64,000 nt of DNA from Haloarcula limicola (GCF_010119205.1 NZ_WRXM01000001.1:186001-250000); one strand, 5' to 3'. Shown: positions 42,892-51,480, numbered from the stretch's first letter. The notes: generated by a model from the sequence alone, not told the origin. Program-made: numbers and translations.

Positions 42892-45165
42892 CTATTGGAA
42901 CGTCCGGCTGACCTTCTCGTCGTCGCCCAGCGAGGGCTCCGCGGTGTCGAAGCGCTGTTCGATCTCGTCGTAGCGCTCGCGGGTCTCCTCGGTGACGCTG
43001 GGGCCGACCTCGTCGAGCGCGTGCTCGAAGTGGTCCATCGTCACGCGGACGTTCGAGACCGAGTCGCCGATGTCCTCGGGGTCGACGTTGTTGATGAACT
43101 CGCGGGTCGCGGCCATCGACGCCTCGCGGCAGACCGCCTCGATGTCGGCACCGACGTAGCCCTCGGTCCGGCGGGCGAGGCTGTCGAGGTCGATGCCCTC
43201 GGCCAGCGGTTTATCGCGGGTGTGCACGCCGAAGATGGCGCGCCGGGCGGCCTCGTCGGGCACCGGCACGTGGACGTGGCGGTCCAGGCGTCCCGGGCGC
43301 AGGAGCGCGTCGTCGATGAGGTCGGGCCGGTTGGTCGTGGCGACCACGACGACGTCCTCCATCTCCTCGATGCCGTCGAGTTCGGTCAGCAGCTGCGAGA
43401 CGACCCGTTCGCCGACGCCGGAGTCGAACCCGCCGCTCCCGCGCTCACCGGCGATGGAGTCGATCTCGTCGAAGAACACCACCGTCGGGGCGTTCTCGCG
43501 GGCCTTGCTGAACACCTCGCGGACGCCCTTCTCGGACTCGCCGACGAACTTGTTCAGCAGTTCCGGCCCCTTCACGGAGATGAAGTTCGACTGGGCCTCG
43601 TTGGCGACGGCCTTCGCCAGCAGGGTCTTCCCCGTGCCCGGCGGGCCGTACAGCAGGACGCCCTTCGCGGCTTCGAGGTCCATCGACTCGAACACCTCGG
43701 TGTATTCGAGCGGCCACTGGATGGTCTCGCGGAGCCGCTCCTTGGTGTCCTCTAAGCCGCCGACGGAGTCCCACGTGACGTCGGGGACCTCGACGAACAC
43801 CTCGCGGAGCGCGGAGGGCTCGATGCCCTTCATCGCGTCCCTGAAGTCGTCCTCGGTGACCTCCAGTTTCTCGAGCACCTCGGCGTCGATCTCGTCGGAT
43901 TCGAGGTCGAGCTCCGGGCGGATGCGCCGGAGCGCGTTCATCGCGCCCTCCTTGGTCAACTGTTCGAGGTCGGCACCGACGAAGCCGTGCGTGCTCTCGG
44001 CGTAGCCGTCCAGGTCGATGTCGTCGGCGACGGGCATCCCGCGGGTGTGGACCTGCAGGATCTCTTTGCGTCCTTCCTTGTCCGGGACGCCGATCTCGAT
44101 CTCGCGGTCGAAGCGGCCCCCGCGGCGCAGCGCGGGGTCGATGGCGTCGACGCGGTTGGTCGCGCCGATGACGATGACCTGGCCGCGCTCTTCGAGGCCG
44201 TCCATCAGCGAGAGCAGCTGGGCCACGACGCGCCGTTCCACGTCGCCCTGGGTCTCGCCGCGCTTGGGGGCGATGGAGTCGATCTCGTCGATGAAGACGA
44301 TGGCCGGGGCCTGCTCCTCGGCCTCCTCGAAGATCTCGCGGAGCTGCTCCTCGCTCTCGCCGTAGTACTTCGACATGATCTCCGGGCCGGAGATGGTCGT
44401 GAAGTAGGCGTCTATCTCGTTGGCGACGGCCTTCGCCATGAGGGTCTTCCCCGTGCCCGGCGGGCCGTGCAGGAGGACGCCCTTCGGCGGTTCGATGCCG
44501 AGCTGCTGGAACAGCTCGGGGTGGCGCATCGGCAGCTCGATCATCTCGCGGACCTGTTCGAGCTCGTCGTCGAGGCCGCCGATGTCCTCGTAGGCCACGT
44601 CGGGCGACTCGCGATCGGACGTGCCCTCCTCGCCGCCGCGGATCTGTTCGGCGGGCTTCTCGCTGACCTGGATATCAGTCGAGTCCGTGACTACGACCGT
44701 TCCGGAGGGGTCGGTCTCGGCGATCTTCAGCGGGATCTTCTGGCCCGACATCGACGAGAGCGGGCCGAGCCCGAAGCTCACGGGGACGGTCTGGCCCTGG
44801 GTGACGGCCTGCCCGCTGAGGTTGTTCCGGATCATGGGACCGACGTTCCCGCGGACCCGGAGGTTCTGCGGGAGTGCGACGGTGATGGCCGTCGCCGGCT
44901 TCACGTCGGCCTTCTCGACGGTGACGCTGTCGTCGATACCGACGCCGGCCTCCTGGCGGAGTTGCCCGTCGATGCGGACGATGCCGTTAGCCTCGTCCTC
45001 GGGGTAACCGGGCCAGACGCGCGCGACGGCGCGCTGCCCCTGCTTGCCTTCGAGAACGATGTAGTCGCCGTTCTCGAGGTCCATCTCGCTCATCGCGGCC
45101 CGGTCGATGGCCGCGAGTCCGCGCCCTGCGTCCTTCTGCTTGAGTGGTTTGACGGTGAGTTTCAT
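42892..45165 (-). CDS. cdc48: Cdc48/p97-type AAA+ unfoldase
   Basis: The 757-residue protein is an archaeal Cdc48 (VAT-like). An N-domain (about 1-190, [21 protein letters not shown]) is followed by two AAA+ modules. D1 has [27 protein letters not shown] and a second-region [22 protein letters not shown]2 has [27 protein letters not shown] and [19 protein letters not shown]. It unfolds proteins for the proteasome and remodels complexes. Its start codon shares one base with the stop of the upstream small gene, so the pair is translationally coupled. The C-terminal tail ends SRTFQ. Confidence 0.96.
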   Translation of the reverse strand: MKLTVKPLKQKDAGRGLAAIDRAAMSEMDLENGDYIVLEGKQGQRAVARVWPGYPEDEANGIVRIDGQLRQEAGVGIDDSVTVEKADVKPATAITVALPQNLRVRGNVGPMIRNNLSGQAVTQGQTVPVSFGLGPLSSMSGQKIPLKIAETDPSGTVVVTDSTDIQVSEKPAEQIRGGEEGTSDRESPDVAYEDIGGLDDELEQVREMIELPMRHPELFQQLGIEPPKGVLLHGPPGTGKTLMAKAVANEIDAYFTTISGPEIMSKYYGESEEQLREIFEEAEEQAPAIVFIDEIDSIAPKRGETQGDVERRVVAQLLSLMDGLEERGQVIVIGATNRVDAIDPALRRGGRFDREIEIGVPDKEGRKEILQVHTRGMPVADDIDLDGYAESTHGFVGADLEQLTKEGAMNALRRIRPELDLESDEIDAEVLEKLEVTEDDFRDAMKGIEPSALREVFVEVPDVTWDSVGGLEDTKERLRETIQWPLEYTEVFESMDLEAAKGVLLYGPPGTGKTLLAKAVANEAQSNFISVKGPELLNKFVGESEKGVREVFSKARENAPTVVFFDEIDSIAGERGSGGFDSGVGERVVSQLLTELDGIEEMEDVVVVATTNRPDLIDDALLRPGRLDRHVHVPVPDEAARRAIFGVHTRDKPLAEGIDLDSLARRTEGYVGADIEAVCREASMAATREFINNVDPEDIGDSVSNVRVTMDHFEHALDEVGPSVTEETRERYDEIEQRFDTAEPSLGDDEKVSRTFQ

Positions 45166-45413
45166 CAGATATCACTCTCCTCGTCCGACACTTCGATAGT
45201 GAGGACGCCGTTGTTGATAAACGCTCGTGCCTCGGCGGCCTCGGGGAGTTCCCGCTCGTACTGCTCGTCGTCGCGGACGACGATGACCGTGCCGTCGACG
45301 ACGTCCACGCTGGCGTCGTCGGCGGCTCCCACGTCCGCCGCGAGCACGACGCCGTCTTCGTACTCGAACCGGCGGAGGGGCGTCTCGTCGAACAACTGCT
45401 GTTCTGAATTCAT
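45165..45413 (-). CDS. Small Hsp20-like (DUF7127-type) protein co-transcribed with cdc48
   Basis: The 82-residue acidic protein begins [20 protein letters not shown] and has the beta-rich pattern of a truncated alpha-crystallin core: [43 protein letters not shown]. The [10 protein letters not shown] ending matches the small heat-shock strand with the I/V-x-N-G-V-L motif. Length is about half a normal Hsp20, and the C-terminal I-x-I tail is missing. The stop and the cdc48 start share one base (TGATG). A TATA box 29 bases upstream makes it leaderless. It may be an adaptor or chaperone partner for Cdc48. The family name is recalled from memory. Confidence 0.88.
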   Translation of the reverse strand: MNSEQQLFDETPLRRFEYEDGVVLAADVGAADDASVDVVDGTVIVVRDDEQYERELPEAAEARAFINNGVLTIEVSDEESDI

Positions 45414-45438
45414 CCTAACCCTGAGTAAGTTAGATAAC

Positions 45439-45446
45439 TATATAAA
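45439..45446 (-). promoter_or_regulatory. TATA box of the Hsp20-like/cdc48 operon
   Basis: The minus strand reads tttatata, centred 29 bases before the ATG at 45413, so the mRNA should begin at or next to the start codon. Confidence 0.6.
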
Positions 45447-45561
45447 CTTATCGCCGACATTCGCTATACGGAAGCCCTCCATAGAAATAGATGCTTGAAT
45501 GCGGTTCACACTGAGTTCGTGTCCTGCGTTCTTTTATCTGTCGGGCACGTTCGCACGGCGT

Positions 45562-46353
45562 ATGAAAACGGTCGCCCACGATGGACGGACGACGGCGTAT
45601 CGGGTAGTCGAGGGCGAGGGATCGGGACACACCGCTCTCTACGTCCACGGTAGCGGCGGGACTCACCGGGTATGGGCCAATCAGTACGCGCCAGACGGTC
45701 CCGTCCGTCCGGCCGCCGCGATCGACCTGAGCGGGCACGGGGAGTCCGAGGACGTGGAGACGCCGCCGGGGACAGACACTTTGACCGCGTACGCGAGCGA
45801 TGTCGTCGCCGTCGCCCGGGAAGTGGACGCGAACGTCCTCGTCGGCAACTCGTTGGGCGGGGCCGTCGCCCAGTGGGTGGCGCTGGAGACCGACTGGCGA
45901 CCTGACGCGCTCGTGTTAGCGGGCTCGGGACCGTCACTCCCGGTCTACGACGCGCTCAGGGAGTGGCTGGACGGCGACTTCGACCGGGCCGTCGAGTTCC
46001 TCCACGGCCGGGACCGACTCTTCCACTCAACGGACGAGACGCTCCTCTCCCGGTCGCGAGAACAGATGCGAGCGGTCGGCCGGGCCGTCACGCGTCGGGA
46101 CTTCCTGACGTGCCACGAGTTCGACGTCACCGACCGCCTCGGCGGGATCGACGCGCCGACGCTCGCGCTGTGCGGCGAACACGACAAACTCACGCCGCGG
46201 GACTACCACGAGCTGCTGGCCGCCGAGATCCCGGGCGGGGAGTTCGCGGTCGTCCCCGACGCCGCGCACCTCGCCATGCTCGAACGGCCGGCGGTCTTCA
46301 ACGAGGCCGTCGCCGACTTCCTGCGGTCCCGTCCGGGTGTCGGCGAGGACTGA
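45562..46353 (+). CDS. Alpha/beta-fold hydrolase
   Basis: The 263-residue enzyme starts at ATG 45562 (MKTVAHDGRTTAYRVVEGEG); an upstream in-frame ATG at 45499 adds a stretch unlike the family. It shows the oxyanion strand ALYVHGSGGTHRVW, the nucleophile elbow LVGNSLGGAVAQW (GNSLG rather than GxSxG with Gly-first), a late acidic residue in LALCGEHDKLTPRDYHELL, and the catalytic His in VVPDAAHLAMLERP. This is a complete Ser-Asp-His hydrolase. The substrate (ester, lactone or lipid) is not predictable. It diverges from the cdc48 operon and ends 25 bases before a converging gene. Confidence 0.9.
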   Translation: MKTVAHDGRTTAYRVVEGEGSGHTALYVHGSGGTHRVWANQYAPDGPVRPAAAIDLSGHGESEDVETPPGTDTLTAYASDVVAVAREVDANVLVGNSLGGAVAQWVALETDWRPDALVLAGSGPSLPVYDALREWLDGDFDRAVEFLHGRDRLFHSTDETLLSRSREQMRAVGRAVTRRDFLTCHEFDVTDRLGGIDAPTLALCGEHDKLTPRDYHELLAAEIPGGEFAVVPDAAHLAMLERPAVFNEAVADFLRSRPGVGED

Positions 46354-46378
46354 CCCGTCTCGGCCGCTCGGGACTTCA

Positions 46379-47074
46379 TCAGTAGTACCGCGGCGAGAAC
46401 GCGAAGAACAGCAGGGCGATACCGAGCATGATGCGCGGGCCGGCCCGTCCGAACGCCGTCGGCGCGACGACAGAGAGGAACAGCACCACGCCCATCGGCA
46501 CGACCGTCTTCACCCCGGGTTTGGGGTAGTCGAACGGCGCGACCTGCGCGACCGCCAGGACGGTGACCGCCGCGGCGAGTAGCACGGGGCTCGTGATACC
46601 GGCGAGATAGGCGGTGGCCAGAACGATCGCGCCGAGCGAGTTCGGCATTCCCGGTCGCTCGTTAGGCCCGTCGAAGTACGTCGAGTAGAAGGCCGTGCGG
46701 ACGATGGAGAGGACTGCGTAGAGCGATGCGACCACCGAGACGGCGACGAACGTCAGCGGGTCCGCGCCCGTGATATTTCCGAACCGGCCGGTCAGCAGGA
46801 CGTAGACGAACAGGCTCGGCGTGACGCCGAAGGAGACGACGTCCGTGATGGAGTCGAGCAGCGGCCCGACCTCGGAGCTGTCGCCGTTCCGGGCGACGAT
46901 ACCGTCCAACGCGTCGACGATGACCGAGAGCAGGAGGAGGCGAGCGGCGAGATGGAGGTCGGTGAAGGCGACGGCCCCGGCGACGAACCCGACGACGGCG
47001 TTGACCAGCGTCACGCCGTCGGCGACACTGAGTCGGCGCTGTACCTCGAATCCCATGCCTGCCCGGTCGGACAC
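46379..47074 (-). CDS. CDP-alcohol phosphatidyltransferase (archaetidylserine synthase type)
   Basis: The 231-residue membrane enzyme carries the CDP-alcohol transferase signature VDALDGIVARNGDSSEVGPL continuing LDSITD, with the four metal-binding aspartates. About seven helices are present, as in PssA-like enzymes. In haloarchaea this family condenses CDP-archaeol with serine (or glycerol phosphate or inositol); the LDSITDVVSFGVTPS motif points to the serine branch. The start at 47074 or an in-frame ATG 18 bases downstream (MGFEVQRRLS) are both possible. It converges with the alpha/beta hydrolase and follows the DUF457-type gene on the same strand after 28 bases. Confidence 0.9.
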   Translation of the reverse strand: MSDRAGMGFEVQRRLSVADGVTLVNAVVGFVAGAVAFTDLHLAARLLLLSVIVDALDGIVARNGDSSEVGPLLDSITDVVSFGVTPSLFVYVLLTGRFGNITGADPLTFVAVSVVASLYAVLSIVRTAFYSTYFDGPNERPGMPNSLGAIVLATAYLAGITSPVLLAAAVTVLAVAQVAPFDYPKPGVKTVVPMGVVLFLSVVAPTAFGRAGPRIMLGIALLFFAFSPRYY

Positions 47075-47102
47075 CGCCTACATGAAAGAGTCGAAACGAA
47101 GT

Positions 47103-47768
47103 TCACTCCTCGGGGAGGTCGTAGCCGACGACGAAGCGGGCGGCCGTCGCCAGCGTCCCAGTGACGAGGACGTACAGCTGCCAGCCGCCGCGGACGACGG
47201 GGAAGATCCGGTCCACGTTCTCCGGCTCCGCCCGTCCGGGATTGGGGTCGACGCCGGTGTCCATCTGGACGGTGCTCGTGTTGCCGATCGACTTCAACGA
47301 GGGACTGCTCCCGCCGCCGGAATTGGGTTTCCACTCCACGAACGTCTGGACGATGCCGCGCCGGGTCGAGAGTTCGAGTCGCCCCCTGAACACGTAGAAC
47401 TCGTCGTGGATCGGCCAGAGGAGGTTCGCACCGCCGGTGACGGTGTCGAAGAGGACGTGGCCGACGGCGTAGACGACGATGCAGAACCACGCGACGCGGA
47501 CGCCGTAGGCCCCCCACCGCGTACGCACGTACGATTCGTCTCGCCAGTAGAGGTCGGCCGCGAGGACGAGCGCGAGTATCGCGGGGATGACGAGGTTCGT
47601 CGTCGCGGTCCGATGGCCCGCTCGCGAGAACAGCGCGATGAACGCGTCGATGTCGGGAATCGTCACGACGACGAGCGAGAGGAGGAGCGACCGCCTATCG
47701 AACGCCGCGCCGAGCAGCGTCGCCGCCAGCAGACCGACGAACGCGTAGTGGACGACCAGCGATGGCAT
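47103..47768 (-). CDS. DUF457/YdjM-type membrane-bound metal-dependent hydrolase
   Basis: The 221-residue protein begins MPSLVVHYAFVGLLAATLLG. It has the family histidine and acidic motifs in the membrane: VHYAFVG, VTIPDIDAFIALFSRAGHR (metal-ligand candidates D, D and H) and VVYAVGHVLFD. About four to five helices are followed by an extracellular loop rich in Ser, Gly and Pro (WKPNSGGGSSPSLKS) and a last helix. Annotated family members are called metal-dependent hydrolases, but the activity is not established for most. It lies just upstream of the phosphatidyltransferase gene, so lipid metabolism is an attractive but unproven context. Confidence 0.85.
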   Translation of the reverse strand: MPSLVVHYAFVGLLAATLLGAAFDRRSLLLSLVVVTIPDIDAFIALFSRAGHRTATTNLVIPAILALVLAADLYWRDESYVRTRWGAYGVRVAWFCIVVYAVGHVLFDTVTGGANLLWPIHDEFYVFRGRLELSTRRGIVQTFVEWKPNSGGGSSPSLKSIGNTSTVQMDTGVDPNPGRAEPENVDRIFPVVRGGWQLYVLVTGTLATAARFVVGYDLPEE

Positions 47769-47926
47769 ACGTTCACTGTTGTCACGACGGTGATGAGCGT
47801 TGCGGCGCTCCGGACGGAATAGATTTATGATGGCTCTGTGAGAGCGCTCGAACGGGTACGCACATATGGGTGTAGGGGGTATCCCGGGGACTCGTCAGTC
47901 ACCCGGCCGGAGCGGGTGGTATCGCC

Positions 47927-48469
47927 GTGCGTAGCGACGAGGACGCCGTCGGCGTCGCCGACGGGCTCGGGCTGGAGACGGGCCAACAGGCGCTGTTATC
48001 GATCGACTCGATGCAGTCGCCGCTCAGAGAGTTGCCGCCGAGTGCCTACGCCAACCTGCTGGTCGTCGCATCGACGACACCGGCGACCGTCGCCGGCGAA
48101 CTGTCGGCGGCGGGAGCCGACTTACGCACCGTGGGTCAGATCCCGATCTCGGGGTCGGAGTCGAACTACGACGGGCCGATGTGGACCTGTGACCCGCTCG
48201 TCCCCGACGACCTGACCGGGTTGAGCATGCGTCTCTCTCGCGGTCTCGACGCGCTGGGTGCGGGACGCGGCTGGGTGCTCTTCGAGAACCTCAACGTCTT
48301 CCTGCTGTACGCCAGCGAGGACCGCGTCGTCCGCTTCCTCGACCACGCCGCGACGCTGGCCCGCGAGCGCGACATCCGCGGCGTGTACGCGCTCGTCAGG
48401 GACGCCGTCGACGACGAGACGTACGCCCGACTCAGGCGGACGGTCGACGTCGAGCGAGACTGCCGTTGA
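47927..48469 (+). CDS. Haloarchaeal DUF835/DUF7504-like protein (degenerate KaiC-like fold)
   Basis: The 180-residue soluble protein starts at GTG 47927. Its pattern is alternating strands and helices (ANLLVVASTTPATVAGEL, WVLFENLNVFLLYASEDRVVRFLDHAATLARERDIRGVYALV). This resembles the C-terminal half of RecA/KaiC-like domains without a Walker A, as in haloarchaeal signalling accessory proteins. Related domains occur with histidine kinases and HTH regulators. No partner gene is adjacent. Upstream ORF extensions in other frames are not supported. The family name is given from memory; the degenerate-ATPase interpretation is inference. Confidence 0.75.
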   Translation: MRSDEDAVGVADGLGLETGQQALLSIDSMQSPLRELPPSAYANLLVVASTTPATVAGELSAAGADLRTVGQIPISGSESNYDGPMWTCDPLVPDDLTGLSMRLSRGLDALGAGRGWVLFENLNVFLLYASEDRVVRFLDHAATLARERDIRGVYALVRDAVDDETYARLRRTVDVERDCR

Positions 48470-48536
48470 CTGCTGAGTGATGACACTCGTCGATCGTCTC
48501 GCGGCCGTTCCGAGTCGTTCGAATCACCGTTCTCGG

Positions 48537-48959
48537 TTACTGCAGTTCGGTCGCGCGCCGACGGAGACCGACGTTCATCTGCTCGAACCCGCGAACCAGT
48601 CGCCGGTCGAACCGGTCCGCGAGACGGGCCGCGAGGGGACCGTCGACGGTCTCTCGCTGGACGAACCGACAGCCGCCGGCCGTCGGTTCGAGCGGGAACC
48701 GGTGCTCGGCGTCGACGCCGAACAGCGTCGACCGCCAGCTGAGCTCTCGCCGCGGGTCGACGACCGTGATCTCCGGAGCGAACGACACCGTCGGCAGTCC
48801 CGGGACCGAGAGCCTCGCGTCGACCGTTTCGCCGACGGCGAACTCGCCGCGAACCGACAGCAGCGTGTTCCAGCGGCGATACGCGGAGACGTCGGTCAGC
48901 ACCTCCCAGACCGTGGCTGGTGTCGCGGGAACGTCGATACCGGCCGCGATCTCCGTCAT
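48537..48959 (-). CDS. SRPBCC family protein
   Basis: The 140-residue protein starts at ATG 48959 (MTEIAAGIDVPATPATVWEVL). The helix-grip fold is clear: first strand IAAGIDVPATPATVWEVLTD, the helix VSAYRRWNTLLSVRG, a beta hairpin series (VSFAPEITVVDPRRELSWRST, HRFPLEPTAGGCRFVQRETV), and the long C-terminal helix RLADRFDRRLVRGFEQMNV. This is closer to polyketide-cyclase/dehydrase proteins (DYW-like bulk) than the copy at 2714-3175. It has no operon partner on the same strand nearby. The ligand is unknown. Confidence 0.87.
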   Translation of the reverse strand: MTEIAAGIDVPATPATVWEVLTDVSAYRRWNTLLSVRGEFAVGETVDARLSVPGLPTVSFAPEITVVDPRRELSWRSTLFGVDAEHRFPLEPTAGGCRFVQRETVDGPLAARLADRFDRRLVRGFEQMNVGLRRRATELQ

Positions 48960-49099
48960 ACCCACTCTTAGCGACGGTCCGGTGAAAAGCCTCTCGCGTC
49001 TTTCGGATAGTGGGGCTAACGCGACCGATCGGAGACGCTCCGCAGCGGGCGACTCGGTGCCTGAAAACAATTAAGACCCGCCCGCTCCAGCACAGGCGT

Positions 49100-49405
49100 A
49101 TGGATAAGGAGAGCATCCCACAGGAGATAACCACGCTCGTCGGGCGCGAGGTTTACTCGAACAACGGGGTCTTCGTCGGCGAAGTCGAGGACCTCCGGTT
49201 GGACCTCGACCGACACGAGATCACGGGGCTGGCGCTGTACCAGCTGAACACCGAGCTGTTCGACGCCGAGACCCAGTCCGCCCGCGGCGTCATCGTCCCC
49301 TACCGCTGGGTGCAGGCCGTCGGCGACGTCATCATCATCAACGACGTCGTCGAACGCCTCCACCAGCCCGAGACCGAGGAAGACGAAGAAGAGGTCGCCG
49401 CCTAA
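49100..49405 (+). CDS. PRC-barrel domain protein
   Basis: The 101-residue protein starts at ATG 49100 (MDKESIPQEITTLVGREVYS) and consists of one PRC barrel: VGREVYSNNGVFVGEVEDLRLDLDRHEITGLAL in two blocks, then VIVPYRWVQAVGDVIIINDVVERL and an acidic tail. In archaea such single-domain proteins are widespread; a link to cell division (CdpB-type) has been shown for some PRC proteins, and to RNA metabolism for others. Which applies is unclear. Its stop overlaps the 3' end of the converging DHH gene by 4 bases. Confidence 0.9.
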   Translation: MDKESIPQEITTLVGREVYSNNGVFVGEVEDLRLDLDRHEITGLALYQLNTELFDAETQSARGVIVPYRWVQAVGDVIIINDVVERLHQPETEEDEEEVAA

Positions 49406-50862
49406 CTCCCGTTCGTTCCCTCGCTGCTCGAACTATCGACGCCCATCGCCTCGAACAGTTTTCGCTTGACCGCCTCTTCCGTGAGGTCGAGTAGCGTATC
49501 GCGATTGTCGTCGTTCGTCTCCAGCCCCGTGAAGATACCGAGCGGAATCTCGACGCTCGCGTCCGTCGAGTGACCCGCCGTCTCGCCCATCTCGCCGAAG
49601 GCGTCGGCGAGGACTTTCCCGATGTTCATGCGGATGTCCTTCGACCGAGCCGCCAAGTAGATGGTGTCGTCGGCGATGGCGAAGACGGCCGTAGTCGTGA
49701 TGCCTTCGAGGTTGAGCAGATGTTGTGCGGCCTGCGAGAGCGCGTCGCGGTCACGGATGAACCCGGCGTTCGAGACGAGGTGACTGCCCTGCACCTCGCG
49801 GTTCCGGATGGCCTCGGCGAGGACGTCGAGCGTCTCCGGGCTCATCGACGGCGACTCGACCTGCTCGAGCGTGTCGTGGTCCGCGAACGGATAGAGGTAC
49901 GCCGCGGCGGTCAGGTCCGCCGGCGTCGTGTCGCGCTTGAAGTCCAGCGTCTCGGCGCGAATGCCGTACAGGAGGGCGGTGGCGACGGTCTGATCCAGCG
50001 TGAGGTCGAGTTCCTGAATGTACTTCGTCAGGATGGTCGAGGTGGCCGAGACGTTCGGCCGGATGTCCGAGAACGTGGCGTCGTGTTCGTCTTCGTGCTC
50101 GTAGTGGTCGATGATGACGTCGACGCTGTCGACGTCCGGTTCGCCACCCTTCGCCACGTCGACCAGCGCGAACGTGTCGTAGTCGGCCAAGTCGACGGAC
50201 TCCCGAGAGGCGAGTTCGATACCGAGCAAGTTGACGAACGCCCGGTTCTCCTGATGGCCGATCTCCCCCTCGTAGATGATGTCCGCCTCGACCTCGCGGC
50301 TCTCCGCGATGGCTCGAAGCGCCGCGGCCGACGCGATGGAGTCCGGGTCGGGCGAGCGGTGGATGAGGATCGCCATCCGGTCTTCGGTGGCGTCGATGAC
50401 GTCGCTCAGCTGCGACGCCTTGAACTCCAACTCGCCGGTTTCGAGCGCACGGAGCGCCGAGTCGGCGATGACCGTCGAGGGGTTGATGACCACGTCGGCA
50501 CCCAACTCGGTGAGTTCGTCGCCCGAGACCGGGTCGTCGGCGCGGGCGACGATGAACTGCTCGCCGTCGGCGCTCCGGATGTTCTCGACGGCCTCGGCGT
50601 TGGCGTCGACGTCCGAGGACATGATGAGGACGACGTCGCGGTCGCGCAGCGTCTCGACGACGTCGGGCTCGCGGATGTCGGCCTGCTGGGCGTTGAGGTC
50701 CTGGTCGCGCAGCGCCTCTACCCGGCCGTCGTCGGCGTCGAGGATGAGGACGTCCTTCCCCTCGTCGACGAGTTCCTCCGCCACGGCGTGGCCGACGCTC
50801 CCACACCCCAGGATGGCGTACGTAGACATCGAGGCCATCGTAATGCCGCTGGCTGCACTCAT
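49402..50862 (-). CDS. DHH-family phosphoesterase fused to an N-terminal RCK/TrkA-N domain
   Basis: From ATG 50862 the protein has 486 residues; MSTYAILGCGSVGHAVAEEL at 50829 is the core start. The first 130 residues are a TrkA-N Rossmann domain with intact GxGxxG and an acidic strand end (LILDADDG). The DHH part follows: IHRSPDPDSIASAAALRAI, VDLADYDTFALVDVAKGG, VIIDHYEHEDEH (DHx motif) and a DHHA1 domain with FGEMGETAGHSTDASVEIPL. It probably cleaves c-di-AMP, nanoRNA or similar under nucleotide control. The TATA box 29 bases before 50862 favours that leaderless start. Confidence 0.9.
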   Translation of the reverse strand: MSAASGITMASMSTYAILGCGSVGHAVAEELVDEGKDVLILDADDGRVEALRDQDLNAQQADIREPDVVETLRDRDVVLIMSSDVDANAEAVENIRSADGEQFIVARADDPVSGDELTELGADVVINPSTVIADSALRALETGELEFKASQLSDVIDATEDRMAILIHRSPDPDSIASAAALRAIAESREVEADIIYEGEIGHQENRAFVNLLGIELASRESVDLADYDTFALVDVAKGGEPDVDSVDVIIDHYEHEDEHDATFSDIRPNVSATSTILTKYIQELDLTLDQTVATALLYGIRAETLDFKRDTTPADLTAAAYLYPFADHDTLEQVESPSMSPETLDVLAEAIRNREVQGSHLVSNAGFIRDRDALSQAAQHLLNLEGITTTAVFAIADDTIYLAARSKDIRMNIGKVLADAFGEMGETAGHSTDASVEIPLGIFTGLETNDDNRDTLLDLTEEAVKRKLFEAMGVDSSSSEGTNGS

Positions 50863-50888
50863 TGGCTCTTGATGTGGCCGGGACACAC

Positions 50889-50894
50889 TTATAT
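50889..50894 (-). promoter_or_regulatory. TATA box of the DHH-RCK gene
   Basis: On the minus strand gatataagtg (rc of 50886-50895) lies centred about 29 bases before the ATG at 50862, supporting a leaderless start there rather than at 50829. Confidence 0.55.
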
Positions 50895-51017
50895 CACACC
50901 GTCTCTGCCACCGGTGGCCGCAGACCCGGAACGCCGCTCGCAGACCGATCGAGCCGCCGGTGTCCCCCGATTCGAAAGGAAACGTATTTACAAAGCCCCC
51001 CGCAACCTGTGTGTGCA

Positions 51018-51091
51018 GGGCCGGTAGCTCAGTCTGGCAGAGCGACGGCCTCTTAAGCCGTCGGTCGAGGGTTCAAATCCCTTCCGGCCCG
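51018..51091 (+). tRNA. tRNA-Lys (CTT)
   Basis: The 74-base cloverleaf has acceptor stem gggccgg/ccggccc (51018-51024 with 51084-51090), D-arm gctc...gagc, and anticodon stem acggc/gccgt. The loop ctcttaa holds anticodon CTT at 51052-51054. The T-arm is gaggg-ttcaaat-ccctt and the discriminator is G. CCA is not encoded and there is no intron. A TATA-like gtatttaca (50984-50992) lies about 30 bases upstream, and a short T-run follows. Copies of its T-arm/acceptor end recur downstream (see the repeat entry). Confidence 0.96.
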
Positions 51092-51480
51092 CTTTTGCTC
51101 CGAACAGTTCGTGAGGAGCGACGCGGCCACGGAGGGTTTGAAACAAGTCAGTCGCGCACAGCGAACGGCGAAGCCGTGAGTGAGCACGTCTGATAGTGGT
51201 TCAAATCCCTTCCGGCCCGTATTCTTGCGCCGCGAACAAATGCGTGAGCGGTGCGAATTCGACGGTGAAGGGATTTAAATCAGGGAACAGCTCTGCTGTG
51301 ACCGTGGTTCAAATCCCTTCCGGCCCGCTTCTGCTCCGAACAGTTCGTGAGGAGCGACGCGGCTACGGAGGTTTGAACGAGAGTACGAAGGACGTGCAGG
51401 CAATTCAAATCCCGAAAGACGCCGTCGGCGTCTTTCGACCCTCGCGAACGCTACGCGTTTGCTCAGCCCCTTCCGGCCCG
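51070..51480. repeat. Alternating direct and inverted copies of the tRNA-Lys 3' end
   Basis: The 22 bases 51070-51091 (tRNA T-loop to discriminator) recur without a mismatch at 51198-51219 and 51306-51327. A fourth copy is split by an insertion (51402-51413 plus 51467-51480). Between them lie inverted partial copies: 51131-51144, 51267-51281 (13 of 15 bases) and 51367-51378. Hairpins of the type gctccgaac/gttc...ggagc sit in the spacers. The segment 51070-51136 recurs nearly unchanged at 51306-51371. No protein is supported in this 500-base stretch. It may be a set of integration scars or a family of miniature elements that carry a tRNA end. Confidence 0.85.
51414..51436. repeat. Perfect hairpin inserted in the fourth tRNA-Lys-end copy
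   Basis: Arms gaaagacgcc and ggcgtctttc are 10 bases each around gtc. It begins the roughly 53-base segment (51414-51466) that splits the fourth copy. The rest of the insert (gcgaacgctacgcgtttgc) is a second weaker palindrome. Confidence 0.7.

Noticed and set aside
42667-43755. Plus-strand 362-codon open frame across the cdc48 3' part
   Set aside because: It is antisense to cdc48, has no family-like motif, and arises from the GC-rich codon pattern.
51018-51480. Additional complete tRNA genes downstream of tRNA-Lys
   Set aside because: The copies contain only the T-arm and acceptor end; no D-arm or anticodon arm precedes them.
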